This document shows positions 1 through 7,840 of a stretch of 64,000 nt of DNA, piece after piece. Location of the stretch: positions 2,590,553 to 2,654,552 of the forward strand of contig JAUZSN010000002.1 of assembly GCA_030949405.1 (NCBI GenBank), in the 5' to 3' direction. Positions within the stretch are counted from its first letter, which is position 1. Each line of letters begins with the position of its first letter. Under the pieces are notes generated by a model. That model was not told the origin of the DNA. It did not search any database and saw only the letters and a program-made list of their open reading frames with translations. The position numbers were made by a program, and so were the translations under genes. Origin of the DNA: Methylococcales bacterium (GTDB taxonomy: Bacteria > Pseudomonadota > Gammaproteobacteria > Methylococcales > Methylomonadaceae).

Positions 1-1169
1 AAAATAGAGAGCATTAAACGATTTGCCCCTAAAAAATTGTGTTGGGCAAAATCATCACGCTTAGGATTATCTCTCGGACGACTGGCAATCGCAACGCCAT
101 CTGCTCGCTCCATATGACATTGCTGACAGCTTTTTGTTTGTGCAAAATCACTGTTTAGCCATTCACTATAGACCATTTGTTCAGGAAACTCATCTGCAAC
201 TGTCTGACTTAAAATAGTTCCATTTTCATCAGCATAAGGGGTGGTTAAATCATGGCAACTCGCACATAACTCCGAGGTTTTTATATGCTCACTATAGACA
301 GGGGTAAAATTAGCCATATTCCGCATTGGCATCGTATTAACATTTTGATACGGACCATAAATAAGTCTCTCGGTACTCGTTGGATAGCTATCAATAGCAA
401 AATGTCCTGAATAACCTGCGTCCGTACCAAAAGGCGCGTTCGGAGAAATTTGATGACATAAGGAACAACTCACGCCATTAGTTGATAAATCAAAATAAGG
501 ATTATCTTTATTCAAAATACCCTCACCAAATACCGCTTGGATAGGATCATGTTGCTTTCTTGCTTCTTCATTTGCCATGGGAGCATGGCAGCGTGTACAT
601 TTATCTTGAATCGTACTCTTTAATTGCGGGGTTCTATTTATCTCACTTTTAACTTTTGCCTGCCAAAATGGATCACGGGTTGAATTTGCCATCATACTGG
701 TTTGCCATGATGAAACAATAGACACATCTTTACCCGTATCATCCTCCAATTCGTTGTGACATTGAGCGCAAATTCCCGAGCCACTAAAATGTTGTGAGGT
801 AAAAATAGTTCGCCCAAGAGGGGTATTGCTTACTTTTAATAAATTATTGACTTGAAATAAATTATCGCCTAAATATCGCAGATCAGCAGCATAGTTTTCC
901 GTACCGACAGTAATATTTGAAAGATGAAGGTTTAAATTTATACCCGTAGGTACAAGTGCAGCATTAGCAACTGTATTAATATGAGGGATCGCACGATTTA
1001 ATCTAAGTTTATTAGGGGATAAAAGCGTTAAATCAGCTTCGTAAAGCTGTTCTTGGTACTGAATAAAAGGAATAGTCAGCCGATTAGTTTCTAAATCAAA
1101 ACTAGCATCGGCTAAACAATTTCCCATGAAAAAGCTTAAACTCATGAATCTTAAAATTTGTATTTTCAT
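1..1169 (-). CDS. Secreted multihaem c-type cytochrome (3' end beyond the window)
   Basis: Partial gene; translation from the complement of 1167-1169 is open to the window edge (389 residues visible). A Sec-type signal (about residues 1-21) is followed by five CxxCH haem sites: CAQCH 134, CTRCH 191, CSLCH 235, CASCH 302 and CQQCH 348, with many other His residues that could be distal ligands. It is therefore a periplasmic or surface electron carrier; the five-haem spacing recalls the cytochrome c554 / hydroxylamine-oxidoreductase superfamily and the surface cytochromes of methanotrophs, but the exact family is not recognised. The N-terminal module (about 30-45, PFIQYQEQLYEADL) resembles one in the discoidin-like gene just upstream on the same strand, which suggests a shared surface complex. 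Likely co-transcribed with that gene across a 7-bp repeat tract. Confidence 0.85.
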   Translation of the reverse strand, partial: MKIQILRFMSLSFFMGNCLADASFDLETNRLTIPFIQYQEQLYEADLTLLSPNKLRLNRAIPHINTVANAALVPTGINLNLHLSNITVGTENYAADLRYLGDNLFQVNNLLKVSNTPLGRTIFTSQHFSGSGICAQCHNELEDDTGKDVSIVSSWQTSMMANSTRDPFWQAKVKSEINRTPQLKSTIQDKCTRCHAPMANEEARKQHDPIQAVFGEGILNKDNPYFDLSTNGVSCSLCHQISPNAPFGTDAGYSGHFAIDSYPTSTERLIYGPYQNVNTMPMRNMANFTPVYSEHIKTSELCASCHDLTTPYADENGTILSQTVADEFPEQMVYSEWLNSDFAQTKSCQQCHMERADGVAIASRPRDNPKRDDFAQHNFLGANRLMLSI

Positions 1170-1225
1170 TAAACCCAACATATAAGTAAATTATAAAATT
1201 AAACTATTCATCAATATTCTGAAAG

Positions 1226-1288
1226 ATTTCACATTTCACATTTCACATTTCACATTTCACATTTCACATTTCACATTTCACATTTCAC
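1226..1288. repeat. Nine tandem copies of ATTTCAC (7-bp VNTR)
   Basis: Nine perfect head-to-tail copies of ATTTCAC (GTGAAAT on the coding strand) overlap the last codons and stop of the discoidin-like gene and fill half of the gap to the cytochrome start. The stop codon (complement of 1278-1280) lies inside the repeat. Every reading frame of the repeat meets TGA within about 18 bases, so copy-number change would alter only the last residues of the upstream protein but would change the spacing to the cytochrome gene. Confidence 0.95.
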
Positions 1289-2285
1289 TTGTTCTACTCG
1301 GAGAAACTTCATAGGCTTTAATTTCAATTAACCCTGTATTTCCGCCCGTACTAGAAACGACATCTAAGCGAATAGAGCTTGTTTGACGATTAAGAGGAAA
1401 TTGATGCGCTTGGGTTGTGTTGGGTAAATTAAACGATAATACCTCACCGCTATCTGTTGTAATCGTAAACGTTAAAATTTTTGCGGTGTCATCACCCATT
1501 GAACGAGAAAAAACTTCGATCGTTTCAATTTGTTTTGATTCTGCTAACGTTATTTCAATAAACGCATTATCGCCATCATTATTTGATGACCACGCTGTAG
1601 AATTAGATCCATCAATAGCACTATTTGCCCCCCACGTTTCATTATTAGCCGCCCCTGAAAAATTACTACTGACGGCTGTGATTGTTGCGCCATTATTAAG
1701 TGAAAGTAAATTATTATCCGTAATTGTTCTCCCTGTTGTTTTAAATGTTGCCGCCGGTGACCAATATATTTTTCCTGTCGCATCTGTCCCTTGAACACGG
1801 TAGTAATAAAGTGTATTTTCTTCTAGTTTACTTAATATCGGGTTATGGTCAATAATTACGCCCCCATTCATACTAGGGTCGATTGCAATTTTACCAAAAT
1901 CAAGGGTTTTTCCATACACGACTGAACAGGCAAGTGGAATACTACTGACAAACGTTAATCGTGCATCGGTTGCCGTAATATCAACAATACTCGGTGCGGC
2001 CCCTTCAGTAACTAACGTTAAATTTGATAATGACGGAGGAATATCATTTTCTGATAAAACCCCATAATCACTCACTGTAAAGCCAATCGCGTTATCCTTT
2101 GTATTTTGATACTCAAAATCAGCCCAAATATACTGTAATTGTTCTTGATTTTGAAAATGAATAACGGGAACGTGTAATTTTAATTCTTTTGAAAGCGTAA
2201 CAGGGTCTGCACTTAATGGCGGTGTAATCAAGCCAAGCGAAGTAATAATAAACAGCGAAGTTTTTAAAAGCGAGTGAGGTGTCAT
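1278..2285 (-). CDS. Secreted protein with FN3-like and discoidin (F5/8 type C)-like domains
   Basis: A 335-residue exported protein. A signal peptide (about 1-26) is followed by a short module (37-57) resembling the N terminus of the neighbouring cytochrome, an Ig/FN3-like segment (about 98-185, ending YYYRVQGTDATGKIYWSP) and a C-terminal beta-sandwich (about 190-328) with the pattern of discoidin-like domains (SAIDGSNSTAWSS, then FIEITLAESKQIETIEVFS). Such domains bind glycans or surface ligands; no catalytic motif is seen. RBS AGGAAAA precedes the ATG. It lies upstream of the multihaem cytochrome and is probably in its operon. Function beyond surface binding or scaffolding is unknown. Confidence 0.8.
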   Translation of the reverse strand: MTPHSLLKTSLFIITSLGLITPPLSADPVTLSKELKLHVPVIHFQNQEQLQYIWADFEYQNTKDNAIGFTVSDYGVLSENDIPPSLSNLTLVTEGAAPSIVDITATDARLTFVSSIPLACSVVYGKTLDFGKIAIDPSMNGGVIIDHNPILSKLEENTLYYYRVQGTDATGKIYWSPAATFKTTGRTITDNNLLSLNNGATITAVSSNFSGAANNETWGANSAIDGSNSTAWSSNNDGDNAFIEITLAESKQIETIEVFSRSMGDDTAKILTFTITTDSGEVLSFNLPNTTQAHQFPLNRQTSSIRLDVVSSTGGNTGLIEIKAYEVSPSRTSEM

Positions 2286-2318
2286 TTTATTTTCCTAGAA
2301 ATATTAAGCGAAGAATTA

Positions 2319-2341
2319 CCCCCCTTCTCTAAAGAAAGGGG
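2319..2341 (-). terminator. Possible weak terminator hairpin
   Basis: A CCCCTT/AAGGGG stem with a 9-base loop lies between the CorA-like gene and the discoidin-like gene, read on the minus strand. There is no good T-run after it, so it could equally be a processing or spacing hairpin. Confidence 0.3.
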
Positions 2342-2512
2342 ATCCCTATTAACATTGTGAGTGTAAAAATATCGCTACTTTCACTAGTTCCTGCTACTGA
2401 CAACATTAGCGTATTATTCACTTCACAGGCTAACCCCGTCTATCCAACGGTTATCTTTACTTTTTACTTTTTAATTGTTTTTTCGAGGTTTCACGCTATA
2501 AGTAATAAATTA

Positions 2513-3277
2513 TTATTTAGGTGTAGTAGCAGGCGTAGTAGCAGGCGTATGTCCCGCGTGTTTTCCAGGTTCAGCAGGTTTTTCACCAGCAGGTTTTTCA
2601 CCATGCATATGAGACGTTGTAAATTTTGCACGATACCCATGTAAGCCATTATAACAAGCATCCGTTTCTGCACAATAAATGGCATTAACCCCACCAATAT
2701 TAACTGAATACTGCCCCGCAGGTAATTTAGCACGATACGTAATGGTTGTTTCACCTAATTTTGAGTATTCTACCGCTTTAAATTCAAGTGTTGACCAAAA
2801 ATTACCGCCTGGGTTAAAACTTCCTTTTTCTTTTTCAGTGGTAGAATCCCACCCAGTATAAACAGAAAGAGCGGGGTATAACTCTGCCCCTGCGGTTACA
2901 TAGCTTTGACTATTATCAGTATCATCAACCTTCATTTCATAAAAGCCCCCTTGACGAGAAACTTTAATTTCTAAAACAGCATCAGCAGCTAATTCAACCG
3001 CAACCCAATCAGAGGTATGCGTCCAACCAAAGTCTGGTGCTTGAAACTGAGGTTCAAATGAACTTTTACCGCCCACGCTACCAAGAATTTCAACAGAACC
3101 ATGACGAGGCATTCTTACCGTCCACTCATAACCAATTCCTGTTCCATCTGGATCACCATATACAACGTTGGATACCTTGGTCGCAGCCATTTCATTAAGA
3201 TTCGCTGCATCTCCTGCTAGTAGGTTAGCTGAAAAAGCAAATGCACTGGTTGCTAAAATTATTGCAAATTTATTCAT
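2513..3277 (-). CDS. Secreted CorA/MopE-like candidate copper-binding protein
   Basis: A 254-residue protein with a clear signal peptide (about 1-21, cut near LLAGD). The body is beta-rich with W85-T-H87 in the segment FGWTHTSDW. MopE of Methylococcus and CorA of Methylomicrobium album are surface copper proteins in which a Trp (oxidised to kynurenine) and a His two residues later help hold Cu(I); the W-x-H here, the size and the secretion recall them, but the family call is inference. The second His ligand is not obvious (His59 and His213 are candidates). Cys202 and Cys208 may form a disulfide. The tail (222-254) is low complexity with HMHG, two GEKPA and TTPA units and extra His. The gene is divergent from a copper-type TonB receptor 0.5 kb away, which supports a copper role. 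Confidence 0.6.
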   Translation of the reverse strand: MNKFAIILATSAFAFSANLLAGDAANLNEMAATKVSNVVYGDPDGTGIGYEWTVRMPRHGSVEILGSVGGKSSFEPQFQAPDFGWTHTSDWVAVELAADAVLEIKVSRQGGFYEMKVDDTDNSQSYVTAGAELYPALSVYTGWDSTTEKEKGSFNPGGNFWSTLEFKAVEYSKLGETTITYRAKLPAGQYSVNIGGVNAIYCAETDACYNGLHGYRAKFTTSHMHGEKPAGEKPAEPGKHAGHTPATTPATTPK

Positions 3278-3400
3278 TTTGATTAATTCCTATTAAATTA
3301 TGAAAATCAAAACTAAATAAAGCAAATATTGTTCCAAATTTAGTTAAGAGTGATTATTAGAACCTTGTTTGAGAGAAGTAAATTTTTAAAACAATAAAAC

Positions 3401-3416
3401 TGTGTTAAATAACACA
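3401..3416. promoter_or_regulatory. Palindromic operator-like site
   Basis: TGTGTTA-AA-TAACACA has perfect 7-bp arms and lies about 125 bp upstream of the CorA-like start, in the region divergent to the TonB receptor. It has the form of a dimeric regulator site. The rest of 3278-3584 is AT-rich with no other clear element. The regulator is unknown. Confidence 0.35.
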
Positions 3417-3584
3417 AAAATAAGTCTTTTGACCTGTTTTATTAAAATACTTAGCTTACCTAAATTATTGTAATTTTCTCCACATCGCTATATTTACTAA
3501 AATCTAGAGGAAATATTACTAACGGTCTATTTATTGCTTATTAACCTTAGTATTTATAATAAATATATTTGCCTTTTAAAATTT

Positions 3585-3774
3585 ATGAGCAACATTAGAT
3601 TCAAATTTATTTTCTTTATTAGTCTGTTAAGCATATTAATTAATTTTTTTCCGACAATTACCTCTGTCGAAACGCTCGCTGAACAAATTGCCAAAGGAAA
3701 AGATTTATTTAGCAGAAGCCGTAACACTTAAACTTCAAGCAAATGATTTATTATTAGCCTCGCCCAGCAATTAA
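3585..3774 (+). pseudogene. Small secreted protein gene, apparently frameshifted
   Basis: From the ATG at 3585 an N-terminal hydrophobic signal-like segment is followed by SVETLAEQIAKGKDLF, then SRSRNT and a stop at 3731. One base later in phase (from 3712) the reading continues AEAVTLKLQANDLLLASPSN to a stop at 3774. Joined, the two halves give a plausible exported helical protein of about 62 residues, so a single extra base near 3711 probably broke it (or is a sequencing error). A TTG at 3534 would extend the N terminus by 17 residues. It sits 50 bp ahead of the TonB receptor. Family not recognised. Confidence 0.4.
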
Positions 3775-3824
3775 AAAATATCTATTAATCATTAATTTTA
3801 CCAGTCTCATTACACATTTACTCT

Positions 3825-5867
3825 ATGAATAAACATCCTAATATTTTAATTTTAACGCTTATCTTATCTACAAGCTTTGCTCATACGGTTTACGCTGAAG
3901 AACTTGAAAAAAATACCGAAGAAAATAGTGATTCAGATTTAACCTTAGATTCAATGACGATTTACGCAACTCCTGATAAGCCTTTTGAAAAAACCGATTA
4001 TATTAAAGAAAAACTTGGAATGGCGACTGACGGGGCCGATCTTTTAAAACAAACGCCAGGGATTTCAGTTATCCGACAAGGGGGAACCGCCAGTGATCCA
4101 CTTTTAAGAGGACTGGGGGGAACACGTTTAAATATATCCATTGATGGGGTACCGTTTGCAGGGGCCTGTAATCATCGTATGGATCCTGCAACCGCGTATG
4201 TCACCCCAGGGTCTTTTGACAGTTTAACCGTTTTGAAAGGGCCTCAATCGGTTCGTAATGGTAATTCTATTGTGGGAACCGTTAATTTTGAGCGTGAACC
4301 CATTAAGTATGATGAATTAGGTTTTCGTACTTACAGTAGTTATTTATATGGAAGTTTTAATCAACAAAATGTAACCACGAATAGCTCACTAGGATTTGAG
4401 GACGGTTATCTTTCTTATAGCCACAATAATTCTCGGGGAAGTAATTATGTCGATGGGAATGGCAACGAAATTGATTTAACGTTTTACGATACGCGAAATG
4501 ATCGTATTGCAATTGGCTATACCCCTGATGAAAATACGTTATTAGAACTTCATGGCTTGTTAAGTGAAGGCCAAATGGGTAATGCGACCATTCACATGGA
4601 TGTTACTCGTTTAGATAGATCAAGTTATGGGGTTCATTTTGAGAAATCTGAAATTAACTCATGGTTAAAAAATATAGATCTTCGCTATGACTTTACCCAT
4701 GTCAATCATGCGATGGATAACTTTACTTTAAGAGAATTAGAGCCTTTTCATGATTTTATTCTGATGGGACAATATTGGGATCGTCATTATGCTAAAGCCG
4801 AATCAACCATCGAAATAACCCCCGAAGTTGAATTAATTACAGGGGCTGAATATCGTCATGATAGTTATGATGCCAATGCCGCAGGGGGCCTAAGAGAATT
4901 TGTTGATACGCCCGAAAATATTTCACAAGAAGATCGAAATCATATTTTAGATTTTGATAATTTCGCGCTCTATACGGAATTAAGTTATCAAGCAAATGAT
5001 AATTTACGCTGGGTTGCAGGAATGCGAGGCGATAGCTTAGGCACGCGTACAGGAACAATGCACGGAGCGGGAGAAACAAGTTCGATTGAACTATCAGGCT
5101 CTAACAAACATCGTCGTCAATTATTATTAGCCAGTTTTTTAAGAATGGAATATAACTTTGATGACGTGCCTATGATGCTGTCCGTGGGTTATGGTCATGC
5201 CGAAAGAGCTTCAGATTACTGGGAAGTTTATAGTATGGATGGCTTTGACTTGAGTGCGGAAGAAAATAATGAAGTCGATGGGGTTCTATCGTATCAAGGG
5301 GACGATTTAAGAGCCGAAATTTCAGGATTTTATAGCCATATTAATAATTTTATCTTAGTTCATCGGGGGGATTCTGCGGCAAATATTGTCGCTCACCGTA
5401 TGGGCGGTGAATTTAGTGCCGCTTATGATTTACATGAATATGTCACCTTACAAGGCAATGTTTCCTATGTTTATGGAAAAAACCTCACTCAAAATGTTGC
5501 CTTAGCTCAAACGCCGCCTTTAGAGGCGATGGTCGGTCTTAATATTCATTATGAAAATTTTAGTGCCACCATTAATACCCGCTTTGTTGATAAGCAAAAA
5601 CGTATTCATGAAGGCTACGGTAATGTATTAGCCCTTGATACAACCCCTACAATAGGCTTTATTACTAGTTCATTAAAACTTGCTTATAAACCACATTCTG
5701 CTATAGAATTCAAATTTGGTGTTGATAATATTTTTGATAAGGCTTATACCGAACATTTAAATCGTAATGCCTCAGCCAGTGCAGGCGGCCCTTCCGTCTT
5801 AAAGCTTAATGAACCGGGTCGTTCTTTTTGGGGACGAATTTCTATTGATTTTGATTACCCCAGTTAA
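3825..5867 (+). CDS. TonB-dependent outer-membrane receptor, OprC/NosA copper type
   Basis: A 680-residue outer-membrane receptor: signal peptide (about 1-24), plug domain (about 45-160, with LRGLGGTRLNISIDGVP and LTVLKGPQSVRNG), then a 22-strand-type barrel ending in an aromatic C-terminal region. C115-N-H-R-M119 fits the CxxxM motif and H295-A-M297 the HxM motif that bind copper in Pseudomonas OprC; MDPATAY directly after the first motif also matches the OprC/NosA family. I infer energised uptake of copper or a copper complex. The gene is divergent from the CorA/MopE-like gene and 52 bp ahead of a secreted protein, giving a small copper-handling cluster. Confidence 0.85.
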   Translation: MNKHPNILILTLILSTSFAHTVYAEELEKNTEENSDSDLTLDSMTIYATPDKPFEKTDYIKEKLGMATDGADLLKQTPGISVIRQGGTASDPLLRGLGGTRLNISIDGVPFAGACNHRMDPATAYVTPGSFDSLTVLKGPQSVRNGNSIVGTVNFEREPIKYDELGFRTYSSYLYGSFNQQNVTTNSSLGFEDGYLSYSHNNSRGSNYVDGNGNEIDLTFYDTRNDRIAIGYTPDENTLLELHGLLSEGQMGNATIHMDVTRLDRSSYGVHFEKSEINSWLKNIDLRYDFTHVNHAMDNFTLRELEPFHDFILMGQYWDRHYAKAESTIEITPEVELITGAEYRHDSYDANAAGGLREFVDTPENISQEDRNHILDFDNFALYTELSYQANDNLRWVAGMRGDSLGTRTGTMHGAGETSSIELSGSNKHRRQLLLASFLRMEYNFDDVPMMLSVGYGHAERASDYWEVYSMDGFDLSAEENNEVDGVLSYQGDDLRAEISGFYSHINNFILVHRGDSAANIVAHRMGGEFSAAYDLHEYVTLQGNVSYVYGKNLTQNVALAQTPPLEAMVGLNIHYENFSATINTRFVDKQKRIHEGYGNVLALDTTPTIGFITSSLKLAYKPHSAIEFKFGVDNIFDKAYTEHLNRNASASAGGPSVLKLNEPGRSFWGRISIDFDYPS

Positions 5868-5919
5868 AGCATTAAAAAATTTATTGATACTCTTTAGTCG
5901 TTAATTTTCAGGAAACAAA

Positions 5920-6771
5920 ATGATAAATAAACAAATAAAAGCCATGACTTATGGCGTAATATCTTCATTACTCATACTTTCTTCTGCCAATGTTTCAGCT
6001 TCTTTTGACGGAACTCAAATGAATGTTAGATGGGAAATTTGGGATAAAGTAAACCCTGGTAAGGGGGGATCTGTCTTAGGGGTGACCGATGAAATTGATA
6101 TTGTTGCCAGTAATACCACTAGCCCCGATATTAAAGATTTTCATAAGAGCCGTGGAACCTTTGAGCTTTGGGACATAGATTTTACTACCCAAGGCATTGA
6201 TCTTACTTATACCAGCATTAATGTACGAGATGTTAATCATCAATATATGTATATGTCAGCGATGGGGTTTCATTTTGAAGATACTGAAAATAATTTACCT
6301 GACATTGTCAGTGTAACCGTGGCCAGTGAATTTACTCCCTTTGGCTTTAACCCTAATTTATTAACCTTTGATGCCAATAATATTTATGTCGATTTAACGG
6401 GGTCTATGTGTCATGTCGATGGGATGGCGAGTATGCCTTCGTGTACAAATATATCAAGCCCAACAGGCTATGATAATCAAATAAAACTCACCATTGTATT
6501 TGCTGATAATGGCGAAGTTAAAGTCCCTAGTACGAATACGGATAATGCACGTATTGATAGTTTATACGCTTGGGCAGAACAAAAATACCCTCAATTTTTC
6601 TCTTCCTCACAACAATCAACCGATATACAAGGTTATTACGCACGTCACTACCCTGAGAATGATATTTACTTAGGTTCAAAAGAGGGTCGTCTCTATGTAG
6701 TCGGTGCGCCCTTTGGTGGATTACTTGATTTAGGCGATTTAGAGAAATGGTATACTGATTTATCTTTATAA
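5920..6771 (+). CDS. Secreted protein of unknown function with a Met/Cys/His-rich patch
   Basis: A 283-residue protein with a signal peptide (about 1-28). The N-terminal part (30-200) is beta-rich and contains SMCHVDGMASMPSC (162-175) and HQYMYMSAMGFHF (107-119), both dense in possible copper ligands. The C-terminal 75 residues (from IDSLYAWAEQKYPQFF) match a module often found at the end of exported proteins in this kind of bacterium, with YYARHYPENDIYLG and a final LGDLEKWY. It follows the OprC-like receptor by 52 bp and ends at a terminator, so the two are likely co-transcribed and this may be its periplasmic or surface partner. The metal role is inference. Confidence 0.7.
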   Translation: MINKQIKAMTYGVISSLLILSSANVSASFDGTQMNVRWEIWDKVNPGKGGSVLGVTDEIDIVASNTTSPDIKDFHKSRGTFELWDIDFTTQGIDLTYTSINVRDVNHQYMYMSAMGFHFEDTENNLPDIVSVTVASEFTPFGFNPNLLTFDANNIYVDLTGSMCHVDGMASMPSCTNISSPTGYDNQIKLTIVFADNGEVKVPSTNTDNARIDSLYAWAEQKYPQFFSSSQQSTDIQGYYARHYPENDIYLGSKEGRLYVVGAPFGGLLDLGDLEKWYTDLSL

Positions 6772-6783
6772 ATCTTTAAAATT

Positions 6784-6809
6784 AGGTGGGCCTATTTGTC
6801 CACCTTTTA
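6784..6809 (+). terminator. Rho-independent terminator
   Basis: AGGTGG and CCACCT form a perfect 6-bp stem with a 10-base loop, followed on the plus strand by TTTTA. It closes the TonB receptor operon just before the convergent cbiB gene. Confidence 0.65.
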
Positions 6810-6810
6810 C

Positions 6811-7728
6811 CTAAACCAAAAATAATGCCCCCAACAGTAACAAACCTCCCCATAAAACTAAGGTTAAATCAATTAAATGATTAGCCCGCTCAATATCTTT
6901 ATTCTCAGGTAGTCGCTCGCTACCAAACAACGGTTTGTCTTTATACACCCCCTGATAAAAAGCCCCGCCCCCTAATTGAACATTTAAACTGCCTGCCCCC
7001 GCTGTCATCACAACGCCGCCATTAGGACTTTCTAATAATTTAGCTTGAGTTTTCCAACATTGCCACCCTAACTTTTTTTGTCCCCATAAAATATAACTTA
7101 ATGCCGTTAATCGAGCAGGAATAAAATTCAAACCATCATCTAATCGTGCCGCTGCCCAGCCAAAATACACATAACGGGCATTTTTATAGCCCCACATTGC
7201 ATCTAAGGTATTACAAATGCGATAGATAACAACCCCCGCAGCCCCGCCTATCATAAACCAAAATAAAGGCGCAAATATAGCATCCGCGCCATTTTCCAAT
7301 ACCGATTCAAGGGTTGCTCGTCTCACGGCTAATTCATCCATTTGGCTACAGTCTCGACTAACGATCATCGCTACTTTTTTTCGAGCTAAGTTTAAATCCC
7401 CCTGATCCAAAGCCTGTAAAACATCAACGGCATGTTGCTTTAAACTGTTCGCTGCAATACAAAAATATAAAATAATTGGCGCAACAAGCCCATTAAATAA
7501 ACTAAATTGTTGTAAATAATAAAGAGGAAGGCTAAATACCGTTAAAAGGAGTATTAAAGCCACAATTCCCATTATTTTTTGCCCTGTCCCTGAAAATTTG
7601 ACCTTAAGAAAATGATGTTCAATAACGCTAGCCAAGCGTCCAAAAAAAATTAAAGGGTGCCAACGTTTAGGCTCTCCTAAGTATAAATCTAACCCTACTG
7701 CAATAAAAATACTGGTTATCCATTCCAT
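6811..7728 (-). CDS. cbiB: Adenosylcobinamide-phosphate synthase (CbiB/CobD)
   Basis: A 305-residue polytopic membrane enzyme that joins aminopropanol (phosphate) to adenosylcobyric acid in cobalamin synthesis. The family start pattern DLYLGEPKRWHPLIFFGRL, the central VSRDCSQMDELAVRRATLESVLENG and the WAAARLDDGLNFIPARLTAL segment are all present. I chose the ATG at 7728 (MEWITS), which fits the family N terminus; an upstream ATG at 7770 would add 14 residues. No other cobalamin gene lies nearby. It converges on the TonB receptor operon and is divergent from the TMEM43-like gene. Confidence 0.9.
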   Translation of the reverse strand: MEWITSIFIAVGLDLYLGEPKRWHPLIFFGRLASVIEHHFLKVKFSGTGQKIMGIVALILLLTVFSLPLYYLQQFSLFNGLVAPIILYFCIAANSLKQHAVDVLQALDQGDLNLARKKVAMIVSRDCSQMDELAVRRATLESVLENGADAIFAPLFWFMIGGAAGVVIYRICNTLDAMWGYKNARYVYFGWAAARLDDGLNFIPARLTALSYILWGQKKLGWQCWKTQAKLLESPNGGVVMTAGAGSLNVQLGGGAFYQGVYKDKPLFGSERLPENKDIERANHLIDLTLVLWGGLLLLGALFLV

Positions 7729-7840
7729 ATTAATCCTGATTGATAATAACGAAAGGGGTAAGTCCCCCATTTAAGGCGTTGTCTTTGTTAATCGGCAACT
7801 GTTATCATGATTTTTTATTGATAATTATAAAAAAGGGTTC

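Noticed and set aside
1226-1288. CRISPR array
   Set aside because: The units are 7 bp, contiguous and identical with no spacers, so this is a simple tandem repeat.
2357-2644. Plus-strand ORF rich in Ser/Arg/Phe
   Set aside because: It is the shadow of the low-complexity tail of the CorA-like gene on the other strand.
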